Shown here: in pieces, positions 8,647 to 17,361 of the stretch
Layout of the letters: every line of letters begins with the position of its first letter
How positions within the stretch are numbered: the first letter of the stretch is position 1
Assembly (NCBI RefSeq): GCF_001187535.1
Contig: NZ_LFIO01001733.1
Location: 186,001-250,000 of the forward strand
Source: Rhizobium ecuadorense
Lineage (GTDB): Bacteria; Pseudomonadota; Alphaproteobacteria; Rhizobiales; Rhizobiaceae
DNA length: 64,000 bases
Reading direction: 5' to 3'
Notes under the pieces: generated by a model
What the model was told of the DNA's origin: nothing
The model's input: only the letters and a program-made list of their open reading frames with translations
Database searches by the model: none
Translations under genes and position numbers: made by a program

Positions 8647-9680
8647 TGGCGTGTTCCCTTCTTCTCGTTGCGGCTGCTGGCGGCGAGCTGAATCAGTGTC
8701 AGAATGACGAGCACGATGCCCATCAGGATCGAGGCGGCCGAGGCAAGCCCCGGATTGCGCAGCGAACTGGCAAAGCCGGTCTCGTAAATATACTGGGTGA
8801 TGTACATGGTGCTGGTGCCCGGGCCGCCGCCAGTGAGAACAAAGACCTCGTCGAAGATCTGCACAGCGCGGATCAGCGCCAGCACCAGGACGACGATGAG
8901 GTTCGGCATCAGGAGCGGCAGGGTGATGCGCCGGAAGATGCGGGTGGGGCTCGCCTTGTCCATCGCCGCCGCCTCATAGAGATCCCGCGGGATCGCCTTC
9001 AGGCCGGCAAGCAGGATCAGCGCGTAGAAGCCCATATGCGCCCAGACCGAGACGAAGACGGCGAAGAAGAAGGCCCAGAAACGATCGCTGAGCCAGGAGA
9101 AGGGTTCGAAGCCGAAAGGGCTCAGCGCGTAGTTCAGCAGGCCCTGGCGCTGCAGGATCCACTTCCAGATCAGGCCGACGACGACGGGCGACAGCAGCAC
9201 CGGAAAGAAGAACACGGCGCGCCAGAAGCCGCGATTGGAAAGCTCGCGGTTGAGGATCAAAGCCGTCGCCAGTGCGGCGATCAGCATTGCCGTCACCTGG
9301 AAGACGACGAAGACGGCGGTGTTGCGCACGGCCGCCCAGAAGGTGTCGGCCGCGCAGGTCGAGGGATCGAGGTAGGAGTCGCAATCGAACAGGATGCGGT
9401 ACTGCTCGGCGCCGACATAGGTTCTGTTCGGCAGGAAGATGGCGCCGCCGCTCGTCGTCGAATAGATGAAGTTGATGACCAGCGGCAGCAGCACGAAGAC
9501 GGTGAAGATCAGCATGTTGGGCGCCAGGAAGACGCCCGCCATGCCGGTCAGCCCCGTCAGCTTCTGCCAGGCGCGCATGGGAATATCGACGATCCCCATC
9601 AGGAGCCGGATAGGTGCCGAGAGCGCCTGCCGCAGACCGGCTTTTGCCGGTGGTTCGGAAGAAACCGTCTTCTCCGCCAT
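8643..9680 (-). CDS. Carbohydrate ABC importer permease (MalF type)
   Basis: 345 aa. The start MAEKTVSSEPPAKAG is chosen because it lies just after the binding-protein gene (11-bp gap); the frame continues upstream only inside that gene. Six predicted helices and the EAA loop YEAAAMDKASPTRIFRRITLP. A periplasmic loop holds several Cys (FDCDSYLDPSTCAADTF), which could form a disulfide. Forms the channel with the MalG-type partner. Confidence 0.9.
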   Translation of the reverse strand: MAEKTVSSEPPAKAGLRQALSAPIRLLMGIVDIPMRAWQKLTGLTGMAGVFLAPNMLIFTVFVLLPLVINFIYSTTSGGAIFLPNRTYVGAEQYRILFDCDSYLDPSTCAADTFWAAVRNTAVFVVFQVTAMLIAALATALILNRELSNRGFWRAVFFFPVLLSPVVVGLIWKWILQRQGLLNYALSPFGFEPFSWLSDRFWAFFFAVFVSVWAHMGFYALILLAGLKAIPRDLYEAAAMDKASPTRIFRRITLPLLMPNLIVVLVLALIRAVQIFDEVFVLTGGGPGTSTMYITQYIYETGFASSLRNPGLASAASILMGIVLVILTLIQLAASSRNEKKGTRQ

Positions 9681-9691
9681 CTCTACGTCCG

Positions 9692-10951
9692 TCAGTTGGC
9701 GCCGACCTTGGCCTTGATGTCCTCGTCGATGCGGGCATAGGCGTCGTCGAGCTTCATTTCGCCGGCGATCACCTGGCTGATGCGGGCAACGATGGCGCTG
9801 TAATAGGCGTCCGACCACTTCCAGCCCGGCAGCTTCATCGCCGGCGCCGCCGTCTCACCGGCCGCCGCGACGAAGGCCTTCAGCGCCGCCTGCACATGCG
9901 GATTGTCGGTCTTGAAGTCCATCTGGCCTGAGGCGACGCCCTTATGCGCCGGAATAAACAGGCTGCGCTCGGCAAATTCCTTCTGCGCGTCGGCGCTCGC
10001 CAGGTAATCCATCACCTTGGCGACATCCTTGGGGTTCTTGGTGTATTTGACGGCAACGAGACCGGCGCCGCCCTGCAAGCCGGTGCAGGCGGCCGTGCCG
10101 CAGGGGCTTCCCGCCATGACCCAGTCGAAACTGTCGCCGATCTTTTGGGCGAAGGCCGAGATCTGCCAGCTGCCCGAATAATAATAGGCAAGGCCGCCAT
10201 TGATGAAGTCTTCGGCGGCGGCGCGATAGGTGGTGCCGGCAGCACTGACCCAGACATCCTTGTTGATCGTGCCGTCCTCGTTCCACTTGACGAAGCGGCT
10301 GAGGAACTCCTTGGCGCCCTGATCGATCGGCGCCGGCTTGCCGTCGGCGGCGATGTAGTTGGCGCCGTATGAGATATTCGGGCCGGAGACGCGGTGGCCG
10401 GAGCGGTCGATCGCCATGGCGAAGACCTTCTGGCTGTCGGCGACCTTCCTGGCGGCCGCCGCCCAATCATCCCAGGTGGCTTTCGGGCCGGGGATTTCGA
10501 CGCCGGCCTGCTCGAACAGCGTCTTGTTGACGAAGCCGCCGGTCAGGGTCAGCTGCGTCATGAAGCCGGTGATGGCGTTCGAGCCGTCGGGGCGCATCCA
10601 GTCGGCCTGGGCGCCGAAATTGTCGTCCCAATATTTCGCATCGGCGAGCAGCGGGCGAAGATCGAGCCAGTGCTGGGCCTGCGCCTTCAGATTGGTGACG
10701 CGGGCGATGTCAGGCCCCTTCCCGGCTTCGAGCTGCACCGGCAGCTGTTCCTTGACGACGTCGTAGGAGACCTCGTCGAGGATGACGTTGACATCGGGAT
10801 TGGCCTTGGAGAAGCGCGCCAGCAGGTCCTTGACGACAGCGCCTTCGCCGCCGTCGGAATACCACATGATGCGCACGTCGCCGGCATGGGCGGCAACGGA
10901 ACTCAAAAGAACCGCGGCAAAGGCCGCGCCGATCGATTTCATTCTGGTCAT
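9692..10951 (-). CDS. Periplasmic sugar-binding protein of ABC importer (family 1)
   Basis: 419 aa with a signal peptide (MTRMKSIGAAFAAVLL, cleavage after AHA). The extracellular solute-binding fold follows (IMWYSDGGEGAVVKDLLARF; ARVTNLKAQAQHWLDL). Captures the transported sugar for the permease pair. The gene has its own good ribosome site (GAGGAGGAAAA) and a RIME-like repeat separates it from the upstream 839-aa gene, so it may be expressed at a different level. Substrate unknown. Confidence 0.9.
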   Translation of the reverse strand: MTRMKSIGAAFAAVLLSSVAAHAGDVRIMWYSDGGEGAVVKDLLARFSKANPDVNVILDEVSYDVVKEQLPVQLEAGKGPDIARVTNLKAQAQHWLDLRPLLADAKYWDDNFGAQADWMRPDGSNAITGFMTQLTLTGGFVNKTLFEQAGVEIPGPKATWDDWAAAARKVADSQKVFAMAIDRSGHRVSGPNISYGANYIAADGKPAPIDQGAKEFLSRFVKWNEDGTINKDVWVSAAGTTYRAAAEDFINGGLAYYYSGSWQISAFAQKIGDSFDWVMAGSPCGTAACTGLQGGAGLVAVKYTKNPKDVAKVMDYLASADAQKEFAERSLFIPAHKGVASGQMDFKTDNPHVQAALKAFVAAAGETAAPAMKLPGWKWSDAYYSAIVARISQVIAGEMKLDDAYARIDEDIKAKVGAN

Positions 10952-10978
10952 TTTCTCCTCCTCTTGACCGATGAAGTC

Positions 10979-11085
10979 CTACAGCGCCGCGCGTCTTTTC
11001 AGACGCGCAAAGGACGCTGTAACACTTTGAATTGCTGCATAATTTTATCCCTAAATCGATTCCGATTTAAGGAATTATGCAGTAG
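10979..11085. repeat. RIME-like rhizobial intergenic palindromic element
   Basis: About 107 bp beginning CTACAGCGCCG and ending ATGCAGTAG. It holds an 8-bp perfect hairpin (GCGCGTCT at 10989-10996 with AGACGCGC at 11101-11108 minus 100, i.e. 11001-11008) and a second long stem (CTGCATAATT at 11035-11044 with AATTATGCAG at 11073-11082). I recognise this as a sequence common between rhizobial genes. It sits inside the sugar operon, between the 839-aa gene and the binding-protein gene, where its hairpins could process or stabilise the mRNA. Confidence 0.75.
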
Positions 11086-11120
11086 GCCCGGTCGGTCCTC
11101 CACCTGCCCGGGCACGTCGT

Positions 11121-13640
11121 CTACGAAGCGGCGCGTCGAAGCTGCCTGCCTGGTATCTCAAGATGTACCGCGTCTCCCCGCACCGACCAGTCCGACGGCC
11201 GAAGAATACGGCCTTCGGCGCGCACGGTGCCGTCCTCTTCGAAGACGAGCTGGCCATAATCCGGATCGATGACGATCAATGCGCCGTCATTGCCGCGGTT
11301 AGCTGCCAGCGTAGCGAAACGTGCCCGCATGCCGTCAAGGCCGCCTTCGCGCCCGCGATCGGAGAGACGGACGATCCAGCGGCCCTTGCGGCCGGCGAGG
11401 CGCAGTTGGACGTCCGTCGTCGGGCCATGCTTCACCGGCTCCAACGGCCCGTTGCCGATCAGCATCGCAAGGCCATTGCCGGAACGGGCGAGCGCCACAT
11501 TGCCCTCGATCATCGTGTCGTCGAAGGCTTCGAGCGGGAACCAGGCATGGGTGAAATCCGGCTGACCCTCGTGGATATCGAAATCGAGGATGGCGAGATC
11601 GCGATATTGATGGACGCGCGGCAGCGTTCCGCAGCCGCCCCAGAAACTCGGCCGGCCGTAACCGAACTGGATGGTTTCGCCGGGATGGTTGATCCAGACC
11701 TGCGCTTCCGGCCGGTCGCCGAGCCGCAAGTGCAGCACCGTCTCCTGATATCCCCAGGCACCGGGGCGATAATGGGCGATGGTGCCGAGGGCGGTATCGC
11801 GTGTCTTGTAGTGATAGAGGGCGGCAAAACGGTTTTCGCCTTGCGAAAAGGTCCACTCCTGCGCATCGTCGGCGTCATGCGCGGCAATCGCGGCAAGCGC
11901 CTTGGGGAACTGCAGGCCGTGATCGCGGATGCAGACGGCAAGCTGCGGCAAAGCGTGGACGCGCCGGCCATACCAGCCGCGGCCCCAGAGCAGCCGGGCG
12001 ATACCAGACAGCTCGACCGAGCGGCCGGGGCGTAGCGTGTGTTCATAGGAGCGGCCCTGGCTGCCGGTCAGCATGCCGTGATGGGCCGAGCGGGCGACGA
12101 TCTCCATCAGGCGGACGATGCTGGCATTCGCCCGGGCGCGGATCGTCTCCTCAGGTGCGCAGGCCGCAAGCGCCGTCAGGCCCTTGAGGTCGATCGGGAA
12201 ATAGGGAACGGAATTCCACTCGGCCATTTCCCAGCGCTCGAAATGATCGAGCCAGGCGCGGACACGCTCTTCGCCGACCTTCATCTGCTCCGCGCCGGTG
12301 CGGCCGGAGCGGACGAAGACGGAATTGGGGAAAAGCCTGCCGCCGAGATAGGCGGCGGTGTGGAAGAGCAGCGCGTGGTTTTCGGAAAAATACCACTGAA
12401 CGTCGTTGCCCGGCTCATCCATCCAGTAGCGGTAGTTGAGAACCGCATGCTCGATCCTCTGCCGCAGATCTTGCGACAGCAGATCGCTCCAGCGGGTATA
12501 GGCAAACAGCAGCGGCACCAGCACGAAATCGGCGCAGTCGTGACAATCCTCGATGACGGGCAGCATCGCCGAGATCATCACCTCGGTCTGCTCGCCGCCC
12601 TGCCCCAAGGCGAGGCGCGCGAAAGCGCAGACCGTATCGGGCTCGGAATGGGCGGCGACTTCGGCGAGCGCCTCGGTGACGCGGTCTTCCAGCGCAGCCG
12701 GTGCCGGCCCCTGGCGCTGGGGATGACAGATCTCGACACCGAGGGTGCGGCCGACGGAAAGGTCACCTGTTTTGAAGGTGATGCGAAAATGGCGGAAATC
12801 GGCGGGCATTTCAGCCGAGGTACCGAGTTCGAGCCTGGTCGCGCCCTTCTCCAACGCGAAGTCATAATCGAAGCGCTCGACCGACATGAAGTCGCCCTCG
12901 ATCTCGACATGGCAGGTCAACGCCACCGGCAGCGGCGCGGGAAACAGGATCGTCACGTCTTCGCCGAGATAGGCGGTGCGGTCGAAGCGCATGCCTTCGA
13001 GGATCGCCTCCAGGCCATCCGCAGCATCAGCGGCGATCGGAACCGGAACCGATGTTTCGACCTCCGGCCCGTCGAGGTAATCCAGCTGGAAATAGAAGCG
13101 GGCGTCGCGCTCGGCGAGATCGTCGAAATAGATGCGGATCTCGTTGAGGCCCGCCGAAAGTTCGACCTCGAAAAGCTGCTGGGCTTCCAGATTGCGCTCA
13201 TAGGGCGCCATGAAGCCCTGCTCGCGGCCATTGACGAAGAGGATCGCGCCGCCGCAGGTCGACAGGCGAAGTCTGGCAGGTCCGGTCGAGCCGGCATCGA
13301 GGAAGGTGCGCGCCCAGCAGCCGATGCGGGTCGGGCGAAACCAGAAGCCGGAGAGATCGACACGCGGCGAGGCAAAGGGCAGCCACCACCGGACCGCCTC
13401 GAATTCGGCGGTCGGTTGCGGTCTTTGGGCGGAGAAGGATTTTTTGAATTCGGTGCGGCAGGGATATTCGTGCGGGATGAAGTTCTTCGTCTTGGTGACG
13501 AAGAAAAACGGATCCATCCTGCCTTCCATCGGCCGGTCGGCGACGTCGTAGCGCGCCTGCGAGAGGTGGCCGAGCTGCCAATAGACGATCGGGCTCTGCT
13601 TGCCGGTGGCGCGGCGAAGATGGGATTTCTCAGCGGTCAT
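11121..13640 (-). CDS. Large unrecognised protein, putative carbohydrate-active enzyme
   Basis: 839 aa with no signal peptide, so probably cytoplasmic. I see three regions. Residues about 95-195 look like a beta-sandwich/galactose-binding-like module (LRLSTCGGAILFVNGREQGF, ending in a YFQLDYLDG strand). About 330-600 is alpha-helical with aromatic-rich conserved motifs (VQWYFSENHALLFHTAAYL; AEWNSVPYFPIDLKGLTAL), the style of an (alpha/alpha) toroid as in heparinase/alginate-lyase or glycosidase families. About 640-839 is beta-rich. It heads a sugar-importer operon and is divergent from a LacI regulator, so it probably degrades the imported oligosaccharide. The family is not identified. Confidence 0.75.
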   Translation of the reverse strand: MTAEKSHLRRATGKQSPIVYWQLGHLSQARYDVADRPMEGRMDPFFFVTKTKNFIPHEYPCRTEFKKSFSAQRPQPTAEFEAVRWWLPFASPRVDLSGFWFRPTRIGCWARTFLDAGSTGPARLRLSTCGGAILFVNGREQGFMAPYERNLEAQQLFEVELSAGLNEIRIYFDDLAERDARFYFQLDYLDGPEVETSVPVPIAADAADGLEAILEGMRFDRTAYLGEDVTILFPAPLPVALTCHVEIEGDFMSVERFDYDFALEKGATRLELGTSAEMPADFRHFRITFKTGDLSVGRTLGVEICHPQRQGPAPAALEDRVTEALAEVAAHSEPDTVCAFARLALGQGGEQTEVMISAMLPVIEDCHDCADFVLVPLLFAYTRWSDLLSQDLRQRIEHAVLNYRYWMDEPGNDVQWYFSENHALLFHTAAYLGGRLFPNSVFVRSGRTGAEQMKVGEERVRAWLDHFERWEMAEWNSVPYFPIDLKGLTALAACAPEETIRARANASIVRLMEIVARSAHHGMLTGSQGRSYEHTLRPGRSVELSGIARLLWGRGWYGRRVHALPQLAVCIRDHGLQFPKALAAIAAHDADDAQEWTFSQGENRFAALYHYKTRDTALGTIAHYRPGAWGYQETVLHLRLGDRPEAQVWINHPGETIQFGYGRPSFWGGCGTLPRVHQYRDLAILDFDIHEGQPDFTHAWFPLEAFDDTMIEGNVALARSGNGLAMLIGNGPLEPVKHGPTTDVQLRLAGRKGRWIVRLSDRGREGGLDGMRARFATLAANRGNDGALIVIDPDYGQLVFEEDGTVRAEGRILRPSDWSVRGDAVHLEIPGRQLRRAAS

Positions 13641-13755
13641 GCTTCAGCTCGTTCGAGCCGCGAGATGTCGGAAACACCGACGCGTGGACTGGCCGTCAAA
13701 CCGCATCTTCAAAGCCTCCCTGCTCTGTCGCTTGTCGCGGACTCCTCTTGGCCAA

Positions 13756-13804
13756 TTGTGCATAGGCATTCCGTTTGCGCAATCTGAAAGATTTTTGCAT
13801 AAAG
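13756..13804. promoter_or_regulatory. Candidate LacI-family operator region
   Basis: The divergent gap (13641-13826) holds TTGTGCAT (13756), the perfect palindrome TTGCGCAA (13775-13782) and TTTTGCATAAA (from 13793). LacI-type regulators favour palindromes with a central CG, so TTGCGCAA is the best candidate; the flanking elements are related half-sites. This would control both the regulator and the sugar operon. Confidence 0.4.
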
Positions 13805-13826
13805 GCATGGGAGCGAGGAGAACGAC

Positions 13827-14885
13827 ATGGTGGCGGAGGAGAAAAAAGGCAGGCGCACGCGTCTCGACGATATCGCCGCCCGATGCGGCGTCTCGATCAG
13901 CACGGTGTCGCGGGCGCTCGCCGGCGAAAAGGGTGTGAGGCCCGAGATTCGCAAGCTGGTGCTGGAAACGGCAAGTGCGGTCAGCTACGCCCTGCCGGCC
14001 AGCGTCGCCGGCAAGAAGGTCATGCTCGTCGCCTCCGGCGCGGCGATGATCGATTATGTCCGCAACCAGTTCACGCTCTATGTGCTCGAAGGATTGAATG
14101 CGCGCGCGGCCGCTCTCGGCATCGAGATGGCGATGCGTCCGGTCGCCGACAAGGCCGACGAAGCCCGTGTCATAGCCGAGATGCGGGATGATCCAAGCTT
14201 CGGCGGCATGCTGATCCTGACCGTCGACGAGGAAGATATGCTGGCCGCCGCCGCCGGTCTCGGAAAGCCCGTGGTGCTCGTCAATAGCGACGATCCCTAT
14301 ATGCGGCTTTCCAGCGTGACGCCCTGCAACCGTTCGGCCGCCTTCATCGCCGCCGAGCACCTGATCCAGGCCGGGCACGAACGCATCCTGTTCATGCTGC
14401 GGCCGGGACGGCGAACGATCGAGCGGCGCCTGGAGGGCTGGCGCGATGCCCTGCAGCATCACGGGCTGAAGGCCGATGCCGATCTGGTGCTCGAGGTCGA
14501 CGACTGGCTGCCGGAATTGGGCGCCGAGGCGATCACCCGCCTCGTCCGCGACAAAGGCCTTTCCTTTACCGGTATCCTGACGGCGGGCGACAGCCTTGCC
14601 AGCGGCGCCGTACGCGGATTGCAGGCGATGGGTTATGCCGTGCCGCAGGACATCTCCGTCATGGGCATCGACGACCTGCCGCAATCGGCCTTTCTCAATC
14701 CGCCACTGTCGACCGTGCATATTCCGATGCGCGAACTCGGCGCCACCGCGCTCGATCTCTTGCGCGACATGATGCTCGGCCTGGCCACGCCGCGGCGGCG
14801 TGTGGAGCTTTCCTGCCATCTCGTCGAAAGGGGTAGTGTGGCGGTGGTCAGCGGCGCAACAGCGGGAAATATCAGGCCTCGATGA
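13827..14885 (+). CDS. LacI family transcriptional regulator
   Basis: 352 aa. HTH at 12-32 (RLDDIAARCGVSISTVSRAL), hinge, then a periplasmic-binding-protein-like effector domain (GILTAGDSLASGAV, VMGIDDLPQSAFLNPPLSTV). The start ATG is preceded by GCGAGGAGAACGAC. Divergent from the 839-aa gene and its importer, which it most likely represses until the sugar is present. Its 3' end overlaps the convergent peptide-type ATPase gene by 14 bp. Confidence 0.92.
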   Translation: MVAEEKKGRRTRLDDIAARCGVSISTVSRALAGEKGVRPEIRKLVLETASAVSYALPASVAGKKVMLVASGAAMIDYVRNQFTLYVLEGLNARAAALGIEMAMRPVADKADEARVIAEMRDDPSFGGMLILTVDEEDMLAAAAGLGKPVVLVNSDDPYMRLSSVTPCNRSAAFIAAEHLIQAGHERILFMLRPGRRTIERRLEGWRDALQHHGLKADADLVLEVDDWLPELGAEAITRLVRDKGLSFTGILTAGDSLASGAVRGLQAMGYAVPQDISVMGIDDLPQSAFLNPPLSTVHIPMRELGATALDLLRDMMLGLATPRRRVELSCHLVERGSVAVVSGATAGNIRPR

Positions 14886-15615
14886 AGCTCGCTTCGAACA
14901 GTTCGCGTGCATAGGCATCATGGGTGATGCCGGCCTGCAGATCCTGTTTGGTCAGTTCGTCGACAAAGCCGCCGTTCTTCATGATCAGCACCCGGTCACA
15001 CATATGGGCGATAACCGCGAGGTCGTGGCTGACGAGCAGATAGGTCAGCCCCTTTTCCTCGCGCTGATCGGCCAGCAGGTTGAGGATTTCGGCCTGAACG
15101 GAGACGTCGAGCGCCGATGTCGGCTCGTCGAGCAGCAGGATCGGCGGCGCCAGGATCAGCGCCCGGGCGATCGCCACGCGCTGCCGCTGGCCGCCGGAAA
15201 GCTCATGCGGGAAACGATTGGCGAAGCTTGCCGGCAGGCCGACCTGGATCAAGGCCTTTTCGACCTTCGACCAGATCTCCGAATGACGCATGGCGCGCAG
15301 CGGCTCGGCGAGCGCGGTGCCGATGCGATGACGCGGATGCAGGGAGCCGTAGGGATCCTGAAAGACCATCTGGGCAAATTTCAGCTCCTCGCGGGAGCGA
15401 TGCTTGCCAATCGGTCTGCCGCCAAGCTCGATCTGCCCGGTCCAGCCGGCCTCCATTCCGGCAAGGCAACGCAGCACCGTCGATTTGCCGCAGCCGGATT
15501 CGCCGACAATGCCGAGCGTCTCCCCCTGCCTGACCTCAAAACTGATGCCTTTGACGACATGGTTGCTGGATTTGCCGGAGGCAAAGACGACATCGAGGTC
15601 GCGAACGTTGATCAT
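14872..15615 (-). CDS. Dpp/Opp-type ABC importer ATPase (second, OppF-like)
   Basis: 247 aa. Walker A GESGCGKST, signature [14 protein letters not shown], Walker B LLLDEPTSALDVSVQAE. It lacks the long OppF C-terminal oligopeptide motif and Cys cluster, so it is a short member. Last gene of the binding protein - permease - permease - ATPase - ATPase operon; its start overlaps the stop of the preceding ATPase by 4 bp. Confidence 0.9.
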   Translation of the reverse strand: MINVRDLDVVFASGKSSNHVVKGISFEVRQGETLGIVGESGCGKSTVLRCLAGMEAGWTGQIELGGRPIGKHRSREELKFAQMVFQDPYGSLHPRHRIGTALAEPLRAMRHSEIWSKVEKALIQVGLPASFANRFPHELSGGQRQRVAIARALILAPPILLLDEPTSALDVSVQAEILNLLADQREEKGLTYLLVSHDLAVIAHMCDRVLIMKNGGFVDELTKQDLQAGITHDAYARELFEASFIEA

Positions 15616-16457
15616 TGCGCCGTCTCCAGATCGAGTTTTGCCCTGTCGAGAACGGCCAGCCGGCGAACCGGGTTCTTCGGGTCGGGCAGCGCGGCTATCA
15701 GCCCGCGGGTATAGGGATGGCGGGCCTCTTCGAGGCTGCTGAGCGTCTCGACGATGCGGCCGGCATACATGACGATGATGCGCTCGCAGAAAGCCGCCAC
15801 CATGCGGATGTCGTGGCTGATCAGCAGCAGGCCGGAATTGTTCTCGCGCACCAGTTCATCGAGCAGCAACAGCACGTCCTTGCGGACGCTGACATCGAGC
15901 GCCGAAGTCGGTTCGTCGGCAATGACAAGCTTCGGCCGCGCCAGCAACATCATCGCGATCATCACGCGCTGGCCCATGCCGCCGGATATCTGGTGGGGAT
16001 AAAGCGCCATAACCCGGTCCGGATCACTGATGCGCACACGCTCCAGCATGGCGCGGGCGGCATCGAGCGCTTGGGCCTTGCCAAGGCCGAGGTGAAGACG
16101 TGCAGCCTCGGCGATCTGCTTGCCGATCGAGAGCACCGGATTCAGCGAATAACGCGGATCCTGCATGATCAGCGCGATGTCCTTGCCGCGAAGCGCGCCC
16201 ATCTGCCGCTCGCTCTTGGATAGCAACGGATCGCCACCGAGGTCCAGGCGTTCGGCGGTGACGACCGCTGCCGGCGGCAGCAGCCGCATGATGGCGCGGC
16301 CCGTCGTCGATTTGCCGGAACCGGATTCTCCGACGATGCCGACCCTTTCGCGCCCGACGTCGAAACTGACATTGGAGACGGCGGGCACGGCGCCGCGCCC
16401 GAAGCGGACGCTCAATCCTTTGACGGAGAGAACGGGTTGAAGATCACGATCATTCAT
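15612..16457 (-). CDS. Dpp/Opp-type ABC importer ATPase (first, OppD-like)
   Basis: 281 aa from MNDRDLQPVLS, whose ATG lies one base after the upstream permease stop. An alternative ATG at 16472 gives MPDREMNDRD and would overlap the permease end. Walker A GESGSGKSTT, LMQDPRYSLNPVLSIGKQI, signature ISGGMGQRVMIAMML (Met/Gly variant of LSGGQ, common in this subfamily), Walker B LVIADEPTSALDVSV, and the HPYTRGLIAALP motif of oligopeptide-type ATPases. Confidence 0.9.
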   Translation of the reverse strand: MNDRDLQPVLSVKGLSVRFGRGAVPAVSNVSFDVGRERVGIVGESGSGKSTTGRAIMRLLPPAAVVTAERLDLGGDPLLSKSERQMGALRGKDIALIMQDPRYSLNPVLSIGKQIAEAARLHLGLGKAQALDAARAMLERVRISDPDRVMALYPHQISGGMGQRVMIAMMLLARPKLVIADEPTSALDVSVRKDVLLLLDELVRENNSGLLLISHDIRMVAAFCERIIVMYAGRIVETLSSLEEARHPYTRGLIAALPDPKNPVRRLAVLDRAKLDLETAQ

Positions 16458-16458
16458 T

Positions 16459-17361
16459 TCACGATCTGGCATGGCGGGGATCCAGAATGTCGCGCAGAGC
16501 ATCTCCGGCGATGTTGAAGGCAAGGCTGGTGAGAAGGATGGCGATACCCGGCATGACGGCGACCCACCAGTAATCCAGCATGAATTTCCGGCCGTTGGAG
16601 ATCATCGCGCCCCATTCCGGCGCCGGCGGCTGCGCGCCGAGGCCGAGGAAACCGAGTGAGGCCGCCGTCAGGATGATGCCGGCCATGTTGAGGGTCAGGC
16701 GAACGATCACCGAGGGAACGCACATCGGCGCGATATAGAGGAGAAGGATGCGGATCGGCGAAGCGCCGTAAAGGCGGGCGGCGACGACATAGTCGGCGTT
16801 TCTGACGACAAGCGCCTCGGCGCGCGCGAGTCTCGCAATCGGCGGCCATGCGGTCAGCGAGATGGCGATGATTGCCGTGGTCAGGCCGGCGCCGAGTGCT
16901 GCCGCAAAAGCCAGCGCCAGGATCAGCGACGGGAAGGACAGGACGATATCGGTGGCGCGCATCAGCAGCGCATCGGTGCGCCCGCCGAAGAAGCCGGCGA
17001 CGACACCGATCAGCAGGCCGATCGGCCCGACGATCAGCGAGATCGACAGCACGGTCTGGATGGTGATGCGCGTGCCGAAGATCAGGCGGCTCAGAATGTC
17101 GCGGCCGAATTCGTCGGTGCCGGCCCAATGCGCCAGGCTCGGGGCCTGCAGGGCATCGCCGAGCGACTGCACGACCGGATCATAAGGCGCCAGAAGCGGT
17201 GCGAAGATCGCGATCAGGCAGAGCAAGCCGAGGATGACGAAGCCGGCAAGGCCGAGCGGCTCGGCCGCCAATTTGCGGCCGGCGCGCGCAAACGAAGCCG
17301 CAACGCGGGTCGACACGCTTGGCGGGCGGATCTGAATGTCGGCGTGGATAGCGTCGCTCAT
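16459..17361 (-). CDS. Dpp/Opp-type ABC importer permease (DppC-like)
   Basis: 300-aa inner-membrane subunit. The LLAPYDPVVQSLGDALQAPS segment followed by HWAGTDEFGRDILSR is the DppC/OppC hallmark, and the GASPIRILLLYIAP segment is its EAA loop. Starts 4 bp inside the end of the DppB-like gene. Confidence 0.93.
   Translation of the reverse strand: MSDAIHADIQIRPPSVSTRVAASFARAGRKLAAEPLGLAGFVILGLLCLIAIFAPLLAPYDPVVQSLGDALQAPSLAHWAGTDEFGRDILSRLIFGTRITIQTVLSISLIVGPIGLLIGVVAGFFGGRTDALLMRATDIVLSFPSLILALAFAAALGAGLTTAIIAISLTAWPPIARLARAEALVVRNADYVVAARLYGASPIRILLLYIAPMCVPSVIVRLTLNMAGIILTAASLGFLGLGAQPPAPEWGAMISNGRKFMLDYWWVAVMPGIAILLTSLAFNIAGDALRDILDPRHARS

Noticed and set aside
12039-13787. 582-codon plus-strand frame opposite the 839-aa gene, and similar long frames at 14800-15714, 17505-18854, 18891-20111
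   Set aside because: Antisense shadows caused by high-GC third-position bias; no ribosome site, composition rich in Arg/His/Asp repeats, and the other strand carries clear families.
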